Part shown: one piece after another, positions 1-5,709 of the stretch
Layout of the letters: each line of letters begins with the position of its first letter
How positions within the stretch are numbered: position 1 is the stretch's first letter
NCBI GenBank assembly: GCA_029263945.1
Contig: JARIDM010000234.1
Location: forward strand, 1 to 6,716
Source of the DNA: Sporosarcina sp.
GTDB lineage: Bacteria; Bacillota; Bacilli; Bacillales_A; Planococcaceae
Direction: 5' to 3'
Length of the DNA: 6,716 bases
Position numbers and translations under genes: made by a program
The notes under the pieces: model-generated
The model's input: only the letters and a program-made list of their open reading frames with translations
The model's database searches: none
Told to the model about the DNA's origin: nothing

Positions 1-1129
1 CAAAATCACGCTCTGGATTTACATTCACTAAATGGTAGCCGTCTTCATTTGCACCCGTAATTCCGTTTACAACTGAAGCAATTGCGTGGTCTGCAACAAC
101 TTTAACACCAACTGGCAGTTTCACAGGCCCAATTGAACCGACTTCACAAGACAGCAATTCGAGTACATCGCCTTCATACGCAAATTCAACATTCGTTGCA
201 TTTAGCGCATTCTTTAATTTAATATCATTAATTTCATGATCTCCACGTCCAAGCACAACGACAAGTTCACCATCGACATTAAAAATAAGTGTTTTAATAC
301 ACTTTGTAACTTCAACTTCTAGGAACGTTGCAACTTCTTCAATTGTATGCTTGTCGGGCGTTGCAACTTTCTCAACTTCTTTAAGTGCTTCCTCTGATTT
401 AACGTAATCACTATGGGCTTCTGCCATTTCAATATTGGCTGCATAGTCCGTTGTCTCGCTATATACAATTGTATCTTCACCAATTTCTGACAAAGCCATA
501 AATTCATGTGTTCCAGAGCCACCAATTGAACCTGCATCTGCAATGACCGACCGGAAATTCAAGCCTAATCTTGTGAAAATATTCGTATAAGCTTGCTTCA
601 TCTCTTGGTATTTCTCTTCTAAACTTTCTTCTGTTGCATGGAACGAATACGCGTCTTTCATAATAAATTCACGACCGCGTAGCAACCCAAAACGAGGTCT
701 TTGTTCGTCTCTAAACTTCGTTTGAATTTGGTACATCGTAAGTGGCAATTGTTTATATGAACTCACTTCATCACGGACTAATGAGGTAATTACTTCCTCA
801 TGCGTGGCGCCGAGGGCAAAGTCCCGATTATGTCGATCTTTTAAGCGAAACAGTTCCCCACCGTATGAATCCCATCTGCCAGATTCCTGCCAAAGCTCTG
901 CATGTTGCATTGCAGGCATTAGGACTTCAACAGCATCTACCTCTTCTAGTTCTTCACGTATGATGCTTTCAACTTTATCGAGTACTTTTTTTCCAAGCGG
1001 AAGGTATGAGTATATTCCACTTGTATTTTGACGAATAAACCCTGCGCGAAGTAGTAACTGATGCGATCTAATTTCTGCATCAGAAGGTGTTTCACGCATT
1101 GTAGGTATATAAGTTCGTGACTGTTTCAT
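1..1129 (-). CDS. proS: Prolyl-tRNA synthetase, N-terminal part (runs off left edge)
   Basis: Class II aminoacyl-tRNA synthetase that attaches proline to tRNA-Pro in the cytoplasm. The frame is open from the ATG at 1129 to the left edge, giving 376 of the usual roughly 570 residues. The start is MKQSRTYIPTMRETP, typical of the family. Visible landmarks are the proline-binding loop GATHEE (T109, E111) and class II motif 2 starting FRDE with R140, continuing RGREFIMKDAYSFH to residue 164. From about residue 225 comes the bacterial-type editing insertion (INS). It carries K279 in TKCIKTL and H366 in NEDGYH; by family knowledge these match the editing-site lysine and the GxxxGxxxH-region histidine of E. 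coli ProRS. The end of INS, motif 3 and the anticodon-binding domain lie outside the window. It follows rseP by 90 nt, and polC would be expected next. No frameshift or missing key residue was seen. Confidence 0.98.
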   Translation of the reverse strand, partial: MKQSRTYIPTMRETPSDAEIRSHQLLLRAGFIRQNTSGIYSYLPLGKKVLDKVESIIREELEEVDAVEVLMPAMQHAELWQESGRWDSYGGELFRLKDRHNRDFALGATHEEVITSLVRDEVSSYKQLPLTMYQIQTKFRDEQRPRFGLLRGREFIMKDAYSFHATEESLEEKYQEMKQAYTNIFTRLGLNFRSVIADAGSIGGSGTHEFMALSEIGEDTIVYSETTDYAANIEMAEAHSDYVKSEEALKEVEKVATPDKHTIEEVATFLEVEVTKCIKTLIFNVDGELVVVLGRGDHEINDIKLKNALNATNVEFAYEGDVLELLSCEVGSIGPVKLPVGVKVVADHAIASVVNGITGANEDGYHLVNVNPERDF

Positions 1130-1136
1130 AGTTATT

Positions 1137-1146
1137 CCCCCACCTT
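1137..1146 (-). promoter_or_regulatory. Ribosome binding site of proS
   Basis: AAGGTGGGGG on the minus strand ends 7 nt before the ATG at 1129; the best anti-SD match, AAGGTGG, lies 10 nt away. It supports that ATG over the internal ATG ten codons further on. The 90-nt rseP-proS gap is too short for a T-box leader, and none of the expected elements is seen. Confidence 0.8.
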
Positions 1147-1219
1147 ATGATTTCTATTTGTATAATTAAAATTCACGAGTCAATTGCACAGTAGTTATGA
1201 AATGGATTGAACCAAATAT

Positions 1220-2479
1220 CTAAAAGAAGTACCGCTGAATATCGTTCCAGGTTACGACGAGCATAAGGACCATCAAGAGGACGATCCCTACAAAATGGAC
1301 CATACCTTCTTTTTCTTTGGACACTGGCTTTCCGCGTACCCCTTCAATAGCGAAGAAGAGTAAACGGCCTCCATCTAATGCTGGTAAAGGCAGTAAATTC
1401 ATAATCCCTAAGTTAATGCTCAGCATTGCTGCCCAATTCATCAACGTGAATATCCCGAATTTAGCCATATCACCAGTGGCCTTATAAATGCCAACAGGTC
1501 CAGTTAAAGCATCTATTGTAAACTGTCCAGTTACAAGCATGCCGAGTAATTCAAAGATTGTCTTAAACCAGAACCACGTTTGTTCAAAGCCAAACACAAC
1601 GGCTTTAAGTGGATTCTTTTCCACTGGACTTGTATAAAGTACGCCAATTTGACCGAATTCTTTGCCTGCCTCTTTAATTGTCGCAGGCGCAATTTGGAGG
1701 TCGACAAGCTCGTTATTACGTTCCACGGTGAAAGTCATTGACGCTCCTGGGTTGTCTTGAATTATTTGTGCAAACGCTGGCCATGACGTAATTTCCACTT
1801 CATTTACTTTTTTAATATAATCCCCGTTTTTCATCCCGGCTTCAAAAGCTGGGCCCGTACTTTGAACTTCAGTAATGATCGGTTCATTTGTCGGGACACC
1901 TTGCATGAGTCCAATTGCTAAAAATATGAAAAATGCAAGGATAAAGTTAAAGAGTGGCCCTGCAAAAATTGTCATCGTACGACTACCAAGTGATTTCGCC
2001 TCAAATAGTCTGTCATACGGTGCAATAATTGTTTCTTGACCTTTTTCAATAATCATTGCAGATCTTGAAATATTGTAACGGACATATTCACCGTCATCAT
2101 CGTATCCTTCTATAAATAATTCTTTTTCAAAATCAGCCTTCTCTGTCTCTATGAAAAGGATATCAGGATTGGAGACATTTGAGCTTAAATAAACTTTTTC
2201 AACTTCATTTGTGTTGCCGATATAAAGTCCAACACGGTAACCTGGTTGCAATTCGACAGTGTCAAAATCTTCTCCTGCCATACGTACATAGCCACCAAGT
2301 GGAAGCAGACGAACGGTATATAATGTTTCACCTTTCGTAATTCCTAGAATTTTCGGGCCAAACCCAATTGCAAATTCACGTACCATAATGCCCGCTTTTT
2401 TCGCAAATAGGAAGTGTCCTAATTCATGAAAGAAAACGAGTGAACCAAATACGACTATAAACGCAAGTACGGTTTCCAT
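1220..2479 (-). CDS. rseP: Site-2 intramembrane zinc metalloprotease RseP/RasP
   Basis: Membrane-embedded M50-family protease. In Bacillus the ortholog RasP cleaves anti-sigma factors and remnant signal peptides within the membrane; the substrates here are inferred. With the ATG at 2479 it has 419 residues, matching Bacillus RasP (about 420). Visible features: first membrane helix 3-25 containing the zinc motif H18-E-L-G-H22; GFGP at 39-42; RLLPLGGYVRMAGED at 58-71; an extracytoplasmic or loop insert of about 85 residues; second helix about 170-192; one PDZ domain about 195-265; the NLLPLPALDGG motif 361-371 with the third zinc ligand D369; and a last helix about 393-411 before TWNDIQRYFF. 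An in-frame TTG six bases upstream would add two residues, but it abuts the Shine-Dalgarno site and is less likely. It lies 58 nt downstream of dxr and is probably co-transcribed from the uppS promoter. Confidence 0.97.
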   Translation of the reverse strand: METVLAFIVVFGSLVFFHELGHFLFAKKAGIMVREFAIGFGPKILGITKGETLYTVRLLPLGGYVRMAGEDFDTVELQPGYRVGLYIGNTNEVEKVYLSSNVSNPDILFIETEKADFEKELFIEGYDDDGEYVRYNISRSAMIIEKGQETIIAPYDRLFEAKSLGSRTMTIFAGPLFNFILAFFIFLAIGLMQGVPTNEPIITEVQSTGPAFEAGMKNGDYIKKVNEVEITSWPAFAQIIQDNPGASMTFTVERNNELVDLQIAPATIKEAGKEFGQIGVLYTSPVEKNPLKAVVFGFEQTWFWFKTIFELLGMLVTGQFTIDALTGPVGIYKATGDMAKFGIFTLMNWAAMLSINLGIMNLLPLPALDGGRLLFFAIEGVRGKPVSKEKEGMVHFVGIVLLMVLMLVVTWNDIQRYFF

Positions 2480-2485
2480 TAACAA

Positions 2486-2493
2486 CCACCTTT
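2486..2493 (-). promoter_or_regulatory. Ribosome binding site deciding the rseP start
   Basis: AAAGGTGG on the minus strand is followed by six bases (TTGTTA) and then the ATG at 2479. The alternative TTG at 2485 directly touches the site with no spacing, so the ATG is preferred. Confidence 0.8.
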
Positions 2494-2537
2494 ACTGGCG
2501 GGGAACAAAACTGTCCGGGCCAAATAATTATCTAAAC

Positions 2538-3686
2538 TTAATTTATCATAGCGTACACGATTTTTCGAGTATTTAAATCTACTTCCATAATTGCTTCGAG
2601 TGTGGGTTGTTGGATTGTCTGGTGAGCCTCCATCACTCGCTCGACGATATGGTCAATTTCTAAAAAGGGAATAATCCCTTTCATGAATAAACTAACCGCA
2701 ATTTCATTGGCTGCATTCATAGCTGCAGGCATTGTCCCGCCTTCTTTACCTGCTGTATACGCAAGTGCAAGTGCTTTAAAGCGAACGAAATCCATTTTTT
2801 CAAAGTTAAGTTGGCCGATTTCTTCCAACCTGAGCGCTTTCGGGTTTTGCATGGGAATGCGTTCAGGATAGGTCAATGCGTATTGAATAGGTACCCGCAT
2901 ATCTGGAGATCCGAGTTGTGCCATGACACTCGTATCTTCAAACTCAACCATCGAATGAATAATGCTTTCACGATGTAAGAGCACATCGATTTGTTCATAA
3001 GGAACATTGAATAAATGATGCGCTTCAATGACTTCAAGCCCTTTATTCATCATTGTTGCAGAGTCAATGGTAAGTTTATTGCCCATCGACCAGTTTGGAT
3101 GTGCCAATGCTTCTTCAACCGTCACAGTAGACAACTCAGCACGTGTTAAGTTTCTGAAACTTCCACCTGATGCTGTTAAAATCAATCTAGAAATCTGCTT
3201 TGGATTCTCTCCGTTTAAGGATTGGAAAAGCGCTGAGTGTTCACTGTCAACGGGTAAAATTGGCACATTATATTTACGTGCCTCTGCCATGACAATGTCC
3301 CCTGCAGCAACGAGTGTCTCTTTATTCGCGATGGCAATCGTTATGCCAGAACGAATGGCTTCAAGCGTTGGCGCGAGCCCGACACTTCCAATGACCGCAT
3401 TAACAAGGATATCTGCCCCTGTGTGCGCAGCTACTTCCACTAACCCTTCTTGACCATAAACAAACTTAATGCTCGGAAATTCTGCTTGTAGGCGCGCCGC
3501 ATCTTCACGTTGTATGACGGAGATCACCTTTGGTTGAAAGGACATTGCAATTTCTCTCACCTTATCCATATTCATCCCAGCCGCAAAAGATACGAGTTCG
3601 AACTTATCAGGGTTCGATGCAAGTATATCAATTGTCTGTATGCCAATGGAGCCTGTAGCCCCTAATAAACTAATGTTCTTTTTCAT
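2538..3686 (-). CDS. dxr: 1-deoxy-D-xylulose 5-phosphate reductoisomerase
   Basis: Cytoplasmic NADPH-dependent enzyme converting DXP to 2-C-methyl-D-erythritol 4-phosphate, the first committed step of the MEP isoprenoid pathway and the target of fosmidomycin. It has 382 residues, the normal length. Residues 9-15 form the nucleotide-binding GATGSIG. NKET lies at 121-124, and VDSEH at 146-150 supplies metal ligands D147 and E149. TASGGSFR is at 171-178. The flexible loop PNWSMGNK contains W199, and NKGLEVIEAHH holds N214, K215 and the third metal ligand E218. The C-terminal helical domain ends LNTRKIVYAMIN. The frame extends 21 bases further upstream to a TTG touching the cdsA stop, but the Shine-Dalgarno site and family N-termini favour MKKNISLLG at 3686. 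The gap from cdsA is 21 nt, consistent with one operon. Its product line feeds UppS, encoded two genes upstream. Confidence 0.98.
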   Translation of the reverse strand: MKKNISLLGATGSIGIQTIDILASNPDKFELVSFAAGMNMDKVREIAMSFQPKVISVIQREDAARLQAEFPSIKFVYGQEGLVEVAAHTGADILVNAVIGSVGLAPTLEAIRSGITIAIANKETLVAAGDIVMAEARKYNVPILPVDSEHSALFQSLNGENPKQISRLILTASGGSFRNLTRAELSTVTVEEALAHPNWSMGNKLTIDSATMMNKGLEVIEAHHLFNVPYEQIDVLLHRESIIHSMVEFEDTSVMAQLGSPDMRVPIQYALTYPERIPMQNPKALRLEEIGQLNFEKMDFVRFKALALAYTAGKEGGTMPAAMNAANEIAVSLFMKGIIPFLEIDHIVERVMEAHQTIQQPTLEAIMEVDLNTRKIVYAMIN

Positions 3687-3693
3687 AGTAACG

Positions 3694-3701
3694 CCCTTTC
3701 C
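3694..3701 (-). promoter_or_regulatory. Ribosome binding site deciding the dxr start
   Basis: GGAAAGGG on the minus strand lies 7 nt before the ATG at 3686. It sits downstream of the possible TTG start at 3707, so it cannot serve that one. Confidence 0.7.
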
Positions 3702-3707
3702 AATCAA

Positions 3708-4502
3708 TTACACGATAAAGTGAAGGAAATGAAGGAGTGGCAAAACAAACAGTAAACTGTCGAACCGATCCAAAATCCCTCCATGCCCTGGTAACAATTT
3801 CCCTGCATCCTTTACATCATAATGACGTTTCAGTGCTGATTCAACAAGATCACCTAACTGGCCAACGATTGAGGCAATAATTGTTACACCGATTAATATG
3901 ACGTAAGAAGAAGCAACCGGAACGAAGTACTGAAACAAACAAGCGAAAACAATCGCAGAGACAATCCCTCCGATGGAACCTTCAATTGTTTTATTTGGCG
4001 AGATATCTGGCCACAGTTTACGGTGTCCAAATTTCCGACCGACAAAATAAGCACCTGAATCTGTCGTCCATATGACAATCAATGCATAAATCACAAACTC
4101 TAGGCCTACGTGGCGCGTTTCAATTAAATAATAAAATCCAATTCCTACGTACAACGCACTCAACACAGCAAAAGCTGCATGGTCAAATGTATAACGATTC
4201 TTCACCAATACTGTATAGATCAACAGTAAAAGGACGGCCATAAACGTGAGTTCAATTTTAGTATAGCCACTCCATTCGTAAAGCTGCTCACCAATATTTG
4301 AAGGCATAAGTAAGACAGCTAACGCCAACCACGTTAAAATACCTGGAACTGAAATTAACTTAATTTCGTTCATCCGCAATAGTTCAAATAACCCGATGGT
4401 CGCCATTATATAAATCGCAATTGTAAATGGCCAATTACCAATTACAACAAGCGGTATAAATACAGCCATTGCAACAATTGCTGTTATTATTCTTTGTTTC
4501 AA
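3708..4502 (-). CDS. cdsA: Phosphatidate cytidylyltransferase (CDP-diglyceride synthase)
   Basis: Integral membrane enzyme that joins phosphatidic acid and CTP to give CDP-diacylglycerol, the precursor of phosphatidylglycerol and other phospholipids. From the TTG start it has 264 residues, the usual size, beginning (M)KQRIITAIVAMAVF like Bacillus homologues. It is strongly hydrophobic with about seven or eight membrane segments. The conserved TTDSGAYFVGRKFG (146-159) is followed by DISPNKTIEG (166-175). The family signature spans S222 to D248, with SALKR, KDAG, PGHGG and DRFD (245-248). An ATG at 4577 would add 25 residues (MHAKCSKRI...) overlapping uppS in a basic, non-homologous-looking stretch, so I reject it. 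The TTG start overlaps the uppS stop by four bases (TTGA), indicating translational coupling. Confidence 0.96.
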   Translation of the reverse strand: MKQRIITAIVAMAVFIPLVVIGNWPFTIAIYIMATIGLFELLRMNEIKLISVPGILTWLALAVLLMPSNIGEQLYEWSGYTKIELTFMAVLLLLIYTVLVKNRYTFDHAAFAVLSALYVGIGFYYLIETRHVGLEFVIYALIVIWTTDSGAYFVGRKFGHRKLWPDISPNKTIEGSIGGIVSAIVFACLFQYFVPVASSYVILIGVTIIASIVGQLGDLVESALKRHYDVKDAGKLLPGHGGILDRFDSLLFVLPLLHFLHFIV

Positions 4503-5293
4503 GCGTCCCCTGCTCCCTCCACATTTCCATATCTTCGATTTCGAGATTGAAATTCTTTTACTGCATTTAGCATGCACTGCTCATCGAAATCAGGCCATAA
4601 AACATCTATAAATGAAAACTCAGCATAAGCAAGCTGCCACAACATGAAATTCGATAGTCGAACTTCGCCACTCGTGCGTATAAGCAAATCTGGTTCTGGC
4701 AAATGGGCAGTCATCAAGTGTGCATCGATCATTGATTCATCGATATCAGTTGGCTGAATCTCACCACGTACAGCCATTTCTGCTATACTTTTCACGGATT
4801 GGATGATTTCACGTCGACTTCCGTAATTCATTGCAAAATTTAAAGTCATGCCATCATTATCTTTTGTTTCCTCAATCGCCTTTTGAATCGCCTGTTTTGT
4901 ATGATTCGGTAATAAATCAAAATCCCCAATCATTTCTACTTTTACGTTTTGCTCAATCAGTTCTGGGAGATATGTACTTAAAAACTCGACAGGAAGCTTC
5001 ATTAGAAAATCGATCTCTAGTTTCGGTCTTTTCCAGTTTTCTGTGGAAAAAGCATAAAGTGTGAGCACTTTAATCCCAATGTCATTTGAAATACGCGTAA
5101 TCTTGCGGACCGTCTTCATGCCTTCATGATGCCCCGCAATCCTCGGCAAATTACGTTTATTTGCCCATCTACCGTTTCCATCCATAATAATGGCAACATG
5201 TTCAGGGATTTTCCTGCTTTTCACAATTGCGATTTGCGCTGATACTGTCTCTACCGCGTTTTTATTTTTCCTACGCATGAGTTTATCTAACAT
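4499..5293 (-). CDS. uppS: Undecaprenyl diphosphate synthase (cis-prenyltransferase)
   Basis: Cytoplasmic enzyme that adds eight isopentenyl units in cis to farnesyl diphosphate, making the C55 carrier used for peptidoglycan and teichoic acid precursors. It has 264 residues, close to Bacillus UppS (260). After a basic N-terminal tail comes IMDGNGRWANKR with the catalytic D38 and diphosphate-binding N40, G41 and R42. GHHEGMK lies at 54-60, LTLYAFSTENWKRP at 77-90, LNFAMNYGSRREI at 151-163, and RTSGEVRLSNF at 206-216 with R206, R212 and S214, followed by E225 in YAEFSF. These cover all conserved regions of the family. The ATG at 5293 has a strong GGAGG 7 nt upstream. It is the first gene after the terminator and promoter in the frr-uppS gap, so it probably leads a uppS-cdsA-dxr-rseP transcript that may continue into proS. 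Confidence 0.98.
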   Translation of the reverse strand: MLDKLMRRKNKNAVETVSAQIAIVKSRKIPEHVAIIMDGNGRWANKRNLPRIAGHHEGMKTVRKITRISNDIGIKVLTLYAFSTENWKRPKLEIDFLMKLPVEFLSTYLPELIEQNVKVEMIGDFDLLPNHTKQAIQKAIEETKDNDGMTLNFAMNYGSRREIIQSVKSIAEMAVRGEIQPTDIDESMIDAHLMTAHLPEPDLLIRTSGEVRLSNFMLWQLAYAEFSFIDVLWPDFDEQCMLNAVKEFQSRNRRYGNVEGAGDA

Positions 5294-5300
5294 ATTAATT

Positions 5301-5305
5301 CCTCC
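5301..5305 (-). promoter_or_regulatory. Ribosome binding site of uppS
   Basis: GGAGG within GGGTGGAGG on the minus strand, 7 nt before the ATG at 5293. It is a near-consensus site that fixes the start. Confidence 0.85.
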
Positions 5306-5344
5306 ACCCGCTACTTTTCAGAGCAATTCCATTTCATCACAAAA

Positions 5345-5387
5345 GTCGTCATACGCAAAGTTTCAAAAAACAACTTTCAATGACTAC
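5345..5387 (-). promoter_or_regulatory. Two-part hairpin in the uppS leader
   Basis: On the minus strand GTAGTCAT (5387-5380) faces ATGACGAC (5352-5345): seven pairs with one A/G mismatch. Inside it AAAGTT (5377-5372) pairs with AACTTT (5362-5357) across a 9-nt loop. The two stems are separated by an asymmetric internal loop of 2 and 4 nt. It lies between the predicted start of transcription and the uppS ribosome site. A regulatory role is inference; the pairing is directly visible. Confidence 0.45.
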
Positions 5388-5416
5388 AGCAATTTTCATG
5401 CTATGCTTTTTACTCA

Positions 5417-5436
5417 TATTCATTAAGCGATGAATA
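5417..5436 (-). repeat. Inverted repeat at the 5' end of the uppS transcript
   Basis: TATTCAT (5436-5430) and ATGAATA (5423-5417) form a perfect 7-bp stem with a 6-nt loop (CGCTTA), right at the predicted transcription start near 5437. It could be a 5' stabilising hairpin or an operator, or may be chance in AT-rich DNA. Confidence 0.35.
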
Positions 5437-5443
5437 GACTTTT

Positions 5444-5472
5444 ATTATACCATAAAGAAAAGACGCCCTGAA
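5444..5472 (-). promoter_or_regulatory. Probable sigma-A promoter of uppS (extended -10)
   Basis: The minus strand has TATAAT (5449-5444) preceded by TGG (5452-5450), so it fits TGnTATAAT exactly. At 17-nt spacing the -35 position reads TTCAGG (5472-5467), a poor match to TTGACA that lies in the loop and 3' arm of the terminator. The perfect extended -10 can compensate. The predicted start is about 5437, giving a leader of about 144 nt before uppS. Confidence 0.7.
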
Positions 5473-5485
5473 ATAAGGACGTCTT
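5454..5485 (-). terminator. Rho-independent terminator after pyrH-frr
   Basis: On the minus strand AAGACGTCC (5485-5477), loop TTATTTCA, GGGCGTCTT (5468-5460) form a 9-bp stem with one G-U pair, followed by TTCTTT, so the stem end and tail give TTTTCTTT. On the plus strand the hairpin is followed by GTAATAC, so it would not work in that direction. It separates the pyrH-frr message from uppS. Confidence 0.8.
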
Positions 5486-5494
5486 GTAATACAA

Positions 5495-5533
5495 AAAGTT
5501 CTTCCATCCCGCTTTAGAACTTTAGGGCGAGAT
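5495..5533 (-). ncRNA. Possible H-type pseudoknot upstream of the terminator
   Basis: Two stems interleave on the minus strand. ATCTCGC (5533-5527) pairs with GCGGGAT (5512-5506), 7 bp with one G-U. AAAGTTCT (5523-5516) pairs perfectly with AGAACTTT (5502-5495), 8 bp. The order is stem 1 left, stem 2 left, stem 1 right, stem 2 right, with connecting segments of 3, 3 and 3 nt. Either they form a compact pseudoknot or they are two competing hairpins. The second stem is followed by TTG after its own T-run, resembling a weak terminator. I do not recognise a known RNA family here. Confidence 0.3.
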
Positions 5534-5539
5534 TGCGCA

Positions 5540-5562
5540 TTATTGTTGATGATTAACAATAA
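5540..5562. repeat. 8-bp perfect inverted repeat
   Basis: TTATTGTT (5540-5547) and AACAATAA (5555-5562) are exact reverse complements separated by 7 nt (GATGATT). The pair is AT-only apart from one G-C, with no T-run after it on the minus strand. It could be a protein-binding dyad or a weak RNA hairpin. Confidence 0.4.
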
Positions 5563-5690
5563 CAATACGACATTAGGTTTGTAAAATACGCTAAAGTATT
5601 CGTTAGCTTTAAAGATACTCGCTATATAGAAACACAAAATTACTTTTAGCTCTAAAACTATGGGTCTCGACGTTACTGTAGGTTAACATG

Positions 5691-5709
5691 ATCACGAGCG
5701 TGACGTGAT
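5691..5709 (-). repeat. Stem-loop touching the frr stop codon
   Basis: ATCACG (5709-5704) and CGTGAT (5696-5691) on the minus strand form a perfect 6-bp stem with a 7-nt loop (TCACGCT). The last base of the frr TAA is the first base of the stem. TCACG-CT-CGTGA inside it is a second, tighter inverted repeat. No T-run follows, so it is not a standard terminator; it could protect the 3' end. Confidence 0.4.

Larger units (their letters stand above)
5294..5708 (-). other. frr-uppS intergenic region, 415 bases, no convincing gene
   Basis: In the direction of transcription this gap holds: a stem-loop touching the frr stop (5691-5709); an AT-rich part with short overlapping inverted repeats (5585-5657); an 8-bp inverted repeat (5540-5562); a possible pseudoknot (5495-5533); a rho-independent terminator (5460-5485); an extended -10 promoter (5444-5472); and a uppS leader of about 144 nt with two hairpins. 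The longest minus-strand frame here (5410-5637, 75 codons) runs through the terminator and promoter, lacks a ribosome site and has no recognisable sequence, so I do not call it a gene. The part from 5487 to 5690 is transcribed as the 3' tail of the pyrH-frr message if no promoter lies within it. I saw none. Confidence 0.8.

Noticed and set aside
319..543. 74-codon minus-strand frame inside proS
   Set aside because: It is in a different frame from the continuous, well-conserved proS reading and gives low-complexity sequence rich in Q, L and K.
1157..1183. Possible proS promoter: TTGACT (1183-1178) with TATACA (1164-1159) or TACAAA (1162-1157) on the minus strand
   Set aside because: The spacers are 13 and 15 nt, too short for a normal sigma-A promoter, and the better-spaced positions do not match. 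A weak promoter cannot be excluded.
1130..1219. T-box or terminator between rseP and proS
   Set aside because: The gap is only 90 nt and shows no stem with a T-run and no T-box-like conserved element, so read-through from rseP is the simpler view.
3028..3453. Plus-strand open frames inside dxr, frr, uppS and proS (the longest is 141 codons at 3028-3453)
   Set aside because: They are antisense to well-conserved genes, have no ribosome sites, and their translations show no domain. They follow from the codon use of the opposite strand.
3705..4577. Longer upstream starts for cdsA (ATG 4577) and dxr (TTG 3707)
   Set aside because: The cdsA extension reads out of frame through uppS and matches no family N-terminus; the dxr TTG lies upstream of the Shine-Dalgarno site that serves the ATG at 3686.
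5410..5637. 75-codon minus-strand open frame in the frr-uppS gap
   Set aside because: It runs through the terminator and the promoter, has no Shine-Dalgarno site, and its translation has no recognisable domain.
5647..5658. GTTTTAGAGCTA on the minus strand equals the first 12 bases of the Cas9 type II-A CRISPR repeat
   Set aside because: It is a single copy, the match stops after 12 bases, there are no spacers, no anti-repeat tail and no cas genes. It is part of the palindrome TTTTAGAGCTAAAA and is best read as coincidence.
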